From contig DMRR01000167.1 in NCBI GenBank assembly GCA_003455275.1, positions 1-12,117 on the forward strand: DNA of 12,117 nucleotides. Direction: 5' to 3'. The stretch is from Bacteroidota bacterium. GTDB taxonomy: Bacteria; Bacteroidota; Bacteroidia; Chitinophagales; UBA10324. A model generated the notes under the pieces. It had not been told where the DNA came from. It searched no databases and worked only from the letters and a program-made list of their open reading frames with translations. Positions 7,501 to 12,117 of this stretch are shown here, piece by piece. Positions within the stretch are counted from its first letter, which is position 1. Each line of letters opens with the position of its first letter. A program made the position numbers and the translations under genes.

Positions 7501-8047
7501 TCAGATCGCCTGCCAGCCGGCCACTCATTTGCAAATTAAGAGCACTGTTTACCACCAGGTCCTGATTATTTCCAAATGAAATTCCCCGGGAAAAATTTCC
7601 ATCATAATTCACACTTCCAAGGTCGAATAAATCATCTGTTGATTTTTCAGGAATGTAAAAAGGGGCATTCATCAAGCTGTCGCGCTTGTTAAACTGAACA
7701 AAATCTTTATGAAATTTTTTCTTAGTAAGATTGAAATCGTAGGTTCGATACCTGATAAGAAATGAGTCGCAATTCTGCTTTGAAAGAATTCGGATTGAGT
7801 TATTCGTATAATCGATTTCAAAATCCTGAAGACTGATTTCATTTCCAGAACATGAATTATAGACCGAAACGCTTCCGGGAACTAAACTGAGTGTATCCAG
7901 TATATTTTCAGAAGTAAGATGATGAATTATTTTTTCCTTTCGCTGAAAGTCTGATTGAGCATATGTGAAAGCAGGAATGAGAAAATAAAATGCAAAATGG
8001 ATCGCCAGTCTCCTGTTAAATTTTGAAAATATTTTTTGCCTTCCCAT
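4550..8047 (-). CDS. Large outer-membrane beta-barrel protein, function unknown
   Basis: A 1165-residue exported protein. Residues 1-30 are a signal peptide ending AFTYA, with cleavage before Q31. Residues about 40-135 look like a small beta domain with C66 and C93. A conserved Bacteroidota surface-protein segment follows: NFSRGISFGNN at 151-161, then AAITDNNIPIQPEGN at 186-200 and FDKVYIQL at 207-214, a style also seen in the gliding/secretion protein SprA. Residues 286-350 resemble a plug or pre-barrel domain (GTEKVFVDG at 303-311, DYIIDYNSGEVTF at 321-333). The remainder alternates polar and aromatic residues in beta strands and ends with phenylalanine (GRLQLQALF), as BamA substrates do. 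An EF-hand-like loop, DFNNNGVKDLNE, sits at 849-860. It is no SprA orthologue by length (1165 against well over 2000 residues). I can name the location, not the cargo or activity. It is transcribed alone; its 3' end overlaps the coiled-coil gene. Confidence 0.87.
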   Translation of the reverse strand: MGRQKIFSKFNRRLAIHFAFYFLIPAFTYAQSDFQRKEKIIHHLTSENILDTLSLVPGSVSVYNSCSGNEISLQDFEIDYTNNSIRILSKQNCDSFLIRYRTYDFNLTKKKFHKDFVQFNKRDSLMNAPFYIPEKSTDDLFDLGSVNYDGNFSRGISFGNNQDLVVNSALNLQMSGRLAGDLNLNAAITDNNIPIQPEGNTSQLQEFDKVYIQLSKKQTTLTIGDFDWKKPESYFLNYYKKQQGVAMQSIYKVSESWKAKSMFSAAAAKGKYTRNQIDGQEGNQGPYKLTGANGETFIIILAGTEKVFVDGTLMQRGEDADYIIDYNSGEVTFMPRRLITRDSRINIEFEYSDKNYFRSTLSGTQQFENDKWKFTFNFYSEADNKNQPLQQVLDSTQKKILYNAGDSLQNAYYLSIDSIAWNADRILYKKIDSSGYGFIYVYSINPDSAHFNLQFSYTGEHKGHYIISSSTANGRVYKWVAPVAGVLQGNYEPVIPLIAPQKTQMFTFGVDKKFSNDGRLSWEGAVSNKDVNLFSPQNDNNNFGAASKISVSNNFNLRKNLKNIPTLNVNALYEYDGKTFSPVERYRPVEFTRDWNLASSDSGAEEQLASAGTGIKFPKNGNMNYSLSWFQRTGFYSGIRHSLNGNMNWKNFNFISTSSYLQSQSITSASEFFRPNLEISYAIKPLHGLRPGFNWQREQNTIRLLSHDSISTSSFLWDQYTAFLKTSDTSRLHFSLSASERDDYMPFLNHFIYSSTAFTNSFTGEYNSKKQLRLSWGITYRELHVSDTSLSLKKPDQSMLGRTELSFVVKRGFINSQTVYGIGSVQEQKQEFTYVQVPAGQGVYSYAGDFNNNGVKDLNEFEVAPFADLAEYIKVYSPTNTYIKAYNTQFSFSFSVNPKVIWNKKGSVGKFISRFNTQSNIQIDRKVLRSNFNSQFNPFDLNVNDSTLVSISSSQNHSLNFNRSNPVWGLEIGTLQNEMKSLLVTGYESRFNKSNYLRLRFNFSKTITTLQKFSQSVKTNRSEFFSEQNYSIPSVSYEPQLIFQPGKKFRCTSTYLFAKSENTFGEGGEKSIQNKGTIELKYNIVTKSNLTLKVSYANIQFDANSNSSIGYAMLQGLQAGNNWLWNITWDKKLSDKLNLSLSYDGRKTGNEKMVHTGRLQLQALF
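4621..4657 (+). terminator. Strong intrinsic terminator of the coiled-coil gene, inside the opposing gene
   Basis: A perfect 16-bp inverted repeat, AACTAAGCGACAAGTT at 4621-4636 and AACTTGTCGCTTAGTT at 4638-4653, is followed by T to 4657, making a T6 run at 4652-4657. It lies 62 nt past the plus-strand stop at 4558 and entirely within the minus-strand outer-membrane gene, where it encodes residues near the C-terminus (KKLSDKLNLSLSY). On the minus strand no T-run follows, so termination should be one-directional. Confidence 0.85.
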
Positions 8048-8057
8048 TTAGAAAAAT

Positions 8058-8065
8058 CAAAAGTA
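8058..8065 (-). promoter_or_regulatory. Putative -7 element of the outer-membrane protein gene
   Basis: On the minus strand, TACTTTTG matches TAnnTTTG and is the same octamer as the ones at 3584 and 10882. It ends only 10 nt before the ATG at 8047, so transcripts would be nearly leaderless. No good -33 TTG is present, which weakens the call. Confidence 0.35.
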
Positions 8066-8183
8066 AAATGAATGGTTAGGGTAACGGAAAAGCGACCTCA
8101 GTATTATTAACAGGCATTATTAAGGATGATTGCTAATTGTTATCCTTGATTTCCTGGCTCAATGGGTTAAAATCAGCAGGCAT

Positions 8184-8213
8184 TTTGTCATTCTCACTCT
8201 GAGAATATATTTG
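8184..8213 (+). promoter_or_regulatory. Promoter of rpsP
   Basis: TTTG at 8184-8187, an 18-nt spacer and TATATTTG at 8206-8213 match both halves of the Bacteroidota housekeeping promoter (TTTG, about 19 nt, TAnnTTTG). Transcription should start near 8218-8220, giving a leader of about 50 nt. That leader opens with CCCG-A6-CGGG (8218-8231), a small hairpin, then an A-rich stretch without a Shine-Dalgarno sequence up to the ATG. Confidence 0.7.
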
Positions 8214-8267
8214 CGCTCCCGAAAAAACGGGGATAAACTTTTAAAAAAAATTAATTAACAAACAACA

Positions 8268-8705
8268 ATGTCAGCCAAAATTCGCTTACAAAGAATGGGT
8301 AGAAAGAAAGCTCCTTTCTATCACATTGTTATCGCCGATTCTCGTTCGCCGAGAGATGGCCGTTTCATCGAGAAGATTGGCACCTACAACCCAACCACAA
8401 TTCCTGCTTCCATTGACCTCAATGGTGACAAGGCGCTTGATTGGTTGCATAAGGGTGCTCAACCTACTGATACCGTTCGGCGAATTCTTTCTTACAAAGG
8501 TGTGATGTTCCGCAAACATCTTGCTCGCGGTGTTAGAAAAAATGTAATCTCTCAGGATGCCGCCGATGCTAAATGGGCTGCCTGGGAAGAAAGCCATAAG
8601 AACGCAGTGCTTGATGCAATAAAGAAAGGAAAACCAGCACGCAAAAAGAAAAATAAAAAGAGTGAAGGAAAAGCAGAAGCTGCTCCTGCACCTGCTGCTG
8701 AATAA
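8268..8705 (+). CDS. rpsP: 30S ribosomal protein S16
   Basis: A 145-residue S16, an RNA-binding protein of the small subunit needed for ordered 30S assembly. Residues 1-85 carry the conserved family core: [20 protein letters not shown] at 1-20, [20 protein letters not shown] at 23-42, then [17 protein letters not shown] at 58-74. S16 in many bacteria is about 80-90 residues; here residues 86-145 are an extension with a helical stretch ([19 protein letters not shown]), a basic cluster ([13 protein letters not shown]) and an Ala/Pro-rich end. This kind of tail is usual in Bacteroidota and probably contacts rRNA. The start is fixed by the conserved N-terminus. It has its own promoter, and a terminator follows 22 nt after the stop. 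Confidence 0.98.
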   Translation: MSAKIRLQRMGRKKAPFYHIVIADSRSPRDGRFIEKIGTYNPTTIPASIDLNGDKALDWLHKGAQPTDTVRRILSYKGVMFRKHLARGVRKNVISQDAADAKWAAWEESHKNAVLDAIKKGKPARKKKNKKSEGKAEAAPAPAAE

Positions 8706-8727
8706 TGAGCAGAAAAATTTTTTTCAG

Positions 8728-8762
8728 AAAGCCATTTCGAATTTTATCGGAGTGGCTTTTTT
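8728..8762 (+). terminator. Intrinsic terminator between rpsP and rimM
   Basis: AAAGCCATTTCGA at 8728-8740 pairs with TCGGAGTGGCTTT at 8747-8759 as a 13-bp stem with two G-U wobbles and a 6-nt loop, and the T-run continues to 8762. The shape is that of a rho-independent terminator. Some read-through to rimM is possible since no clear promoter for rimM was found. Confidence 0.75.
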
Positions 8763-8860
8763 ATTTATAGAAAGTGAATATGAAAAACTCTATGAAGCAG
8801 ATCATAAATAATTGGAGATTCTTTCGGCTGAGCCGCTACTGAAATATAAAATTGTATCAG

Positions 8861-9370
8861 ATGAAACTTATTTCTGCCGGAAAAATTGGAAAGCCCCACG
8901 CGTTAAAAGGTTTGCTTAATGCCTTCATAGAACCGCTGATAGCGTATCGCATTAAAAAACTCGATTTGATTTTTTTAGAAGAGAAAGGAGCACAACTTCC
9001 CTACAGTGTAGAAGAATATTCTATTAACGATGAATCAGGTTTTTGCCAGCTGAAACTGGAAAGCATTGATGACCGCACGGCAGCAGAAAAACTGAAAGGA
9101 AAGAAAATTTTTCTGGATGAGACAAAACTGAAAAAGCCCGACAAACTGCGGGATAGTTCATTCCTGATCGGTTACTTAGTGGTTGATGCAGAACTCGGTG
9201 ATGTAGGCCGGGTGACAGATGTGTTTCAAATGCCGACTCAAAATATTATTCAGATTCAACACGAGGAAAAAGAAGTCTTGATTCCATTGGTTGATGAATA
9301 CGAAGTCACAATTGATAACCGAAGAAAAGAAATAAGGCTCAATATTCCGGACGGCTTGCTCAATGTTTAG
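8861..9370 (+). CDS. rimM: 16S rRNA processing/ribosome maturation protein RimM
   Basis: A 169-residue RimM, a 30S assembly factor that binds S19 and helps mature the 16S 3' (head) domain. Residues 1-90 fit the RimM N-terminal domain, starting MKLISAGKIGKPHALKG; residues about 97-169 fit the PRC-barrel domain, with the typical end VLIPLVDEYEVTID and IPDGLL. Length matches the family. ATG 8861 puts the conserved GKIGKPHALKG at the usual distance; an in-frame TTG at 8852 would add three residues. Adjacency to rpsP is the classic arrangement (rpsP-rimM-trmD-rplS in many bacteria), but trmD and rplS do not follow here: the next gene faces the other way. Expression may depend on terminator read-through or on a promoter in 8763-8860 that I could not identify. 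Confidence 0.95.
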   Translation: MKLISAGKIGKPHALKGLLNAFIEPLIAYRIKKLDLIFLEEKGAQLPYSVEEYSINDESGFCQLKLESIDDRTAAEKLKGKKIFLDETKLKKPDKLRDSSFLIGYLVVDAELGDVGRVTDVFQMPTQNIIQIQHEEKEVLIPLVDEYEVTIDNRRKEIRLNIPDGLLNV

Positions 9371-9413
9371 AATAATTTTTTCTAATTCCCTGCCGGGATA
9401 CTACTTACCATTT

Positions 9414-10169
9414 TTAGTTCAGGTCTTCTGTATATTTCAGAAATAAATTCATTGCTTCCAGTTTCTCTTTATCCAGAGAAAAGTTGATTGCATGTTTCAG
9501 ATAATATTCAATATCAAAACCTGCAAAATTTTTTTTCAATTTTTCTTCTTTAATTAACTTATCAATTGAATTAATGCCGAGTTGAAAAGCACTTGTAAGT
9601 TCTTCAGAAATTGATTGCGGAATTTTTTTGTTGCTAACCCATGCTGCGAAAACAAACGGAAGCTTGGTCATTTTCTTCCATTCAGTTCCAAGATCATACA
9701 TATATGGGAAACTATCGCGGAGCATTAGTGCCCGATCTCCTATCACTAATCCTGCCTGGGCACCACGGATATTATTCTCGTAACCTTGGGTTGTTTTCTT
9801 TTCTCTTAAAGACAATTTCCAATGTTTCTGTAATAAAATTTTTGTCAGCAAAACCGAGGTCCTGGATTGGTAATCAAGAAGAATGCTTTCACATCTTTCA
9901 ATCTTACTTTCGGCAAACACGCAAACTGATTGCACTTCGCCGCTGCATCCGATACCGAAGCCTGGAAGCATAAAATGTTTTTTCATTTTAGGAATTACAG
10001 CAACAGGAACAAGAGCCAGATCAACCTCTTTCTTCAAAAGCAAATCAGCAATTCTTGCCGGAGTATCAAGGAGAACTTCAATTTCATTTTTGAAAGAATA
10101 ATTTTCCAATCCAAACAAGAATGGTCTCGAATTCAGGTAAGAAACAAGAGCTATTTTATACTTCGGCAT
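9414..10169 (-). CDS. mqnA: Menaquinone biosynthetic enzyme MqnA (chorismate dehydratase)
   Basis: A 251-residue MqnA/MqnD-family protein. MqnA dehydrates chorismate to 3-enolpyruvylbenzoate, the first committed step of the futalosine route to menaquinone, in the cytoplasm. Visible family marks are VSYLNSRPF at 9-17, a VDLALVPV segment at 49-56, SVCVFAES at 81-88 and LDYQSRTS at 98-105. The fold resembles a periplasmic-binding protein but has no signal peptide. ATG 10169 was chosen because PKYKIALVSYLNSRP is where homologues begin; an upstream ATG at 10223 adds 18 unrelated-looking residues and deepens the overlap with the preceding gene. With ATG 10169 the gene overlaps the end of the phosphatase gene by 14 bp, suggesting coupled translation. 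Other mqn genes are not in the window. MqnD is the closest alternative but differs in its conserved motifs. Confidence 0.88.
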   Translation of the reverse strand: MPKYKIALVSYLNSRPFLFGLENYSFKNEIEVLLDTPARIADLLLKKEVDLALVPVAVIPKMKKHFMLPGFGIGCSGEVQSVCVFAESKIERCESILLDYQSRTSVLLTKILLQKHWKLSLREKKTTQGYENNIRGAQAGLVIGDRALMLRDSFPYMYDLGTEWKKMTKLPFVFAAWVSNKKIPQSISEELTSAFQLGINSIDKLIKEEKLKKNFAGFDIEYYLKHAINFSLDKEKLEAMNLFLKYTEDLN

Positions 10170-10821
10170 GCAGGTGTTGGAGGTCGTTGAAGTGCGTGAG
10201 CTCAAAATATTTTCCGTTGTCATTTACCCGGTAAAGCGATAAATTGTGGTGAGGAAAATTATCCATCTCACTCAATGGTTTATTCAGCATAGTACATAGC
10301 ATAATGCGCAATGCCCGGCCGTGCATGCAAACCAGGATTTTTTTTTCTGTGCGTGTGCGGAGCATTTCGATAAAACGAAGATGTTTTTGCATCAGTTCGT
10401 AAGGGGTCTCCCCGCCTTCGGTACATATATTATAATTTCCATTCTGCCATTCATTCACTATGCGCTTGAATTCATGACGGAATAGACTATCTACTTCTCT
10501 TCCTTCAAATTTTCCCCAGCCAATTTCGTCCAGTTCCATAAATTCCTTATGCGGAATTTTTAAATCAATAAATCCTTTTACAGTTTCTATAGCTCGCTTT
10601 AGGGTTGAAGTAAATACAATATCAAAGTTTTCATTCCTGAACCGGTTAAAAAACTGCTGCGCCTGCCATCTTCCTTTTTCATTTAGCGGTGGATTCACTC
10701 CCTTGCCCTGAACTATTCCGCGATTATTGTAATCTGTTTCTCCGTGCCTGATCAAAAATATTTCTCTCACGGCGGCGAATATAAATTGACTGGCGAAGTG
10801 TATCCTTTTGTTTAATTTCAT
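10156..10821 (-). CDS. Histidine phosphatase (phosphoglycerate mutase-like) family protein
   Basis: A 221-residue enzyme of the histidine phosphatase superfamily. The phosphohistidine motif is LIRHGETDYN at 23-32, with H26 as the likely nucleophile and R25 beside it. R76 in LKRAIETV, the acidic residues of ELDEIGWGKFEG at 96-107, and H167 in CMHGRALR at 165-172 complete the expected site. Substrate is unknown; members include cobalamin-pathway CobC, sugar-phosphate phosphatases and cofactor-dependent mutases, and this short form looks like a phosphatase. The longest ATG start (10821) is given, but its first 17 residues look unlike the family. A GTG at 10770 would give a 204-residue protein starting REIFLIRHGET, the usual family form, and may be the true start. 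It is upstream of, and overlaps by 14 bp, mqnA, so the two are likely one operon; a role in menaquinone synthesis is not implied by sequence. Confidence 0.88.
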   Translation of the reverse strand: MKLNKRIHFASQFIFAAVREIFLIRHGETDYNNRGIVQGKGVNPPLNEKGRWQAQQFFNRFRNENFDIVFTSTLKRAIETVKGFIDLKIPHKEFMELDEIGWGKFEGREVDSLFRHEFKRIVNEWQNGNYNICTEGGETPYELMQKHLRFIEMLRTRTEKKILVCMHGRALRIMLCTMLNKPLSEMDNFPHHNLSLYRVNDNGKYFELTHFNDLQHLHAEV

Positions 10822-10859
10822 AATTGTTTTTTACTGTGCAAATAATCTTTAAGGTACAA

Positions 10860-10889
10860 TTGCTTAAGTGTCTTGTTCAGATACTTTTG
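10860..10889 (+). promoter_or_regulatory. Promoter of the cyanophycinase gene
   Basis: TTG at 10860-10862, a 19-nt spacer and TACTTTTG at 10882-10889 match the Bacteroidota -33/-7 pattern. Transcription should start near 10895, leaving a leader of about 25 nt before ATG 10920. Confidence 0.55.
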
Positions 10890-10919
10890 ACCGCGTTAAC
10901 AAATGGTAAAGGATAATTG

Positions 10920-11792
10920 ATGGAAAAACCTAAAGGAAAGTTAATAGCAATAGGAGGCGCAGAAGACAAGGGTACAGACCTTGAAGCCGGATATATTCAC
11001 CGAAGCAATCTGAATTTTTTTGAACTAGGAATTCTGAAACGAATTGACGAAGAAGCTGGAGGAGTTAATGCACGAATAGAGGTTATAACAACTGCCAGCA
11101 GTATTCCGAAAGAAGTAGGTCAGAATTACCTCGATGCATTTTCAAAACTTGGATGCAATAACATCGGCCACATCAATATCCGCGATCGAAGTGATGCAAA
11201 CTCTTCAGAATTTTATGATCGCATCCGGAATTGCGACGGCGTTATGTTCAGTGGCGGAAATCAGTTGCGCCTCACCTCAATTTTTGGCGGAACAGAAATT
11301 CTTGCGCTCATTCATGAACGATACCTTCATGATAAATTTCTTATTGCCGGAACCAGTGCAGGCGCTATGGCGATGAGCAACACAATGATATATGAAGGAA
11401 GCAGCACAAAGGCACACTTGAAAGGCGAAGTAAAAATCACAACTGGCCTGGCATTTATCCGCGATGTAATTTTTGATTCTCACTTTGACAAGCGGGGCCG
11501 TTTCGGCAGGTTGGCACAAGCGGTAGGCGCTAACCCTTCGTGCATTGGAATTGGATTAGGTGAAGACACAGGAATCATCATCTCGCATGGAAATGAAATG
11601 GAAGCAATCGGCAGCGGAATGGTAATCATTGTTGATGGTCACCACATTCGTCATAGCAACATAGCAGATGTGCCTGAAGGAAATCCAATCAGCCTGGAGA
11701 ATTTGCATGTACATTTTATGGCGAAAGGAGATAAATATTTTCTGCATGGAAGAAAATTTGAGGCAGGGTTTCAAGTTCCTGTAGAAAAGTAA
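10920..11792 (+). CDS. cphB: Cyanophycinase
   Basis: A 290-residue serine peptidase of family S51. Cyanophycinase cuts the storage polymer cyanophycin (polyaspartate carrying arginine) into beta-Asp-Arg dipeptides. The nucleophile motif is GTSAGA at 144-149 with S146; GGNQ at 112-115 supplies Q115. DSHFDKRGRFGRL at 186-198 carries H188 and arginines R192, R194 and R197, which match the spacing of the substrate-groove arginines known in the Synechocystis enzyme; the residue before the histidine is Ser instead of Gln there. GLGEDTG at 212-218 includes E215. No signal peptide, so intracellular. ATG 10920 is preferred over the adjacent in-frame TTG at 10917. It diverges from the phosphatase gene. 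No cyanophycin synthetase or isoaspartyl dipeptidase lies in the window, so its substrate could also be another beta-linked peptide. Confidence 0.93.
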   Translation: MEKPKGKLIAIGGAEDKGTDLEAGYIHRSNLNFFELGILKRIDEEAGGVNARIEVITTASSIPKEVGQNYLDAFSKLGCNNIGHINIRDRSDANSSEFYDRIRNCDGVMFSGGNQLRLTSIFGGTEILALIHERYLHDKFLIAGTSAGAMAMSNTMIYEGSSTKAHLKGEVKITTGLAFIRDVIFDSHFDKRGRFGRLAQAVGANPSCIGIGLGEDTGIIISHGNEMEAIGSGMVIIVDGHHIRHSNIADVPEGNPISLENLHVHFMAKGDKYFLHGRKFEAGFQVPVEK

Positions 11793-11793
11793 T

Positions 11794-11820
11794 AACTGCT
11801 GTCCTGTATTCATCAGTTTT
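11794..11820 (+). terminator. Weak terminator-like hairpin after the cyanophycinase gene
   Basis: AACTGCTG at 11794-11801 and CATCAGTT at 11811-11818 form a stem with one mismatch and a 9-nt loop, followed by a short T4 (11817-11820). Its position just past the stop suits a terminator, but the stem is weak and the T-run short. Confidence 0.35.
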
Positions 11821-11868
11821 CATACGCTTCTCATATATTATCTTGCGGGCAAATCTTATTCTTCTTAA

Positions 11869-12117
11869 ATGAGTTCTCACAGTACGCTAAAATCAATTTC
11901 TCCTGTTGACGGAAGATACTTTTCACAGACTGAAAATCTTTCAGAATATTTTAGTGAATATGCATTGATCCGATATCGTGTTCTGGCAGAAGTGGAATAT
12001 TTTATTTCGCTATGTGAAATTCCCCTTCCGCAGCTTTCATCCTTCGATAAAAATAATTTTGAAAAACTTCGAAAGATTTACCGCGAATTCAAAGCGGAGG
12101 ATGCGCAGGAAATCAAG
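11869..12117 (+). CDS. purB: Adenylosuccinate lyase, N-terminal part (runs off the window)
   Basis: The first 83 codons of a gene cut by the right edge. The product starts MSSHSTLKSISPVDGRYFSQ and continues with LSEYFSEYALIRYRVLAEVEYFISLCEIP in two stretches (24-52), closely matching the N-terminal domain of PurB. SPVDGRY at 11-17 carries the Arg-Tyr pair that contacts substrate in this family. PurB cleaves SAICAR and adenylosuccinate, releasing fumarate, in purine synthesis. The catalytic residues and the signature loop lie beyond the edge, so integrity cannot be judged. It starts 76 bp after the cyanophycinase stop; whether it has its own promoter is unclear (a poor -7-like TATCTTG lies at about 11839-11845). 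Confidence 0.93.
   Translation, partial: MSSHSTLKSISPVDGRYFSQTENLSEYFSEYALIRYRVLAEVEYFISLCEIPLPQLSSFDKNNFEKLRKIYREFKAEDAQEIK

Larger units (their letters stand above)
8048..8267. other. Divergent intergenic region between the outer-membrane gene and rpsP
   Basis: This 220-bp region holds promoter candidates for both flanking genes. It also has a direct repeat ATTATTAA at 8103-8110 and 8116-8123 (13-bp period) and an inverted repeat AAGGAT/ATCCTT at 8122-8127 and 8142-8147. These could be regulator sites or chance in AT-rich DNA. No supported reading frame is present. Confidence 0.5.

Noticed and set aside
9387..9398. TCCC-tgcc-GGGA hairpin between rimM and mqnA
   Set aside because: The stem is 4 bp and no T-run follows directly on either strand, so I do not call it a terminator for the convergent pair.
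83..12117. A hidden defence, mobile or biosynthetic system
   Set aside because: Nothing suggests one: no integrase, transposase, toxin-antitoxin pair, repeat array, or composition shift; the genes are mainly conserved housekeeping or envelope genes.

Overview
The window reads as an ordinary chromosomal segment from a member of the Bacteroidota; I would guess a Chitinophagales/Sphingobacteriales-like lineage, but the order is not settled by what is visible. Signs of the phylum are AT-rich leaders without clear Shine-Dalgarno sequences, several matches to the Bacteroidota promoter form (TTG or TTTG about 19 nt before TAnnTTTG), an S16 protein with a long Lys/Ala/Pro tail, a large outer-membrane protein of a type typical of the phylum, and an orphan LolD-type ATPase. 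Twelve genes are supported, one of them cut by the right edge. No RNA genes, mobile elements, CRISPR arrays or signs of recent transfer were seen. No gene-free stretch exceeds about 260 bp.

Layout, left half: 83-1225 (-) encodes an E1-like (MoeB/ThiF/HesA) adenylyltransferase fused to a rhodanese domain. It diverges from a two-gene unit at 1383-2859 (+): a leaderless BtuF-like helical-backbone metal receptor, then a LolD-type ABC ATPase that must start at TTG. A small secreted protein of unknown function (2949-3371, -) follows, and its terminator hairpin lies just past the LolD gene. A membrane-anchored coiled-coil protein (3629-4558, +) converges with, and overlaps by 9 bp, a 1165-residue outer-membrane protein gene (4550-8047, -). 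The terminator of the coiled-coil gene is a perfect 16-bp inverted repeat inside the coding sequence of the outer-membrane gene.

Right half: rpsP (8268-8705, +), behind the best promoter in the window, and rimM (8861-9370, +) form the familiar S16/16S-maturation pair, but here an intrinsic terminator separates them. A minus-strand pair, histidine phosphatase then mqnA (10821-9414), overlaps by 14 bp; mqnA points to the futalosine route to menaquinone. A cyanophycinase (10920-11792, +) and the start of purB (11869 to the edge, +) close the window.

The genes are mostly housekeeping and do not form one pathway. I found no convincing undescribed multi-gene system. The observations most worth a second look are the terminator embedded in the opposite gene, the loss of zinc-site cysteines in the E1-like protein, the missing export signal on the BtuF-like protein, the EF-hand-like loop in the outer-membrane protein, and the unnamed coiled-coil family.
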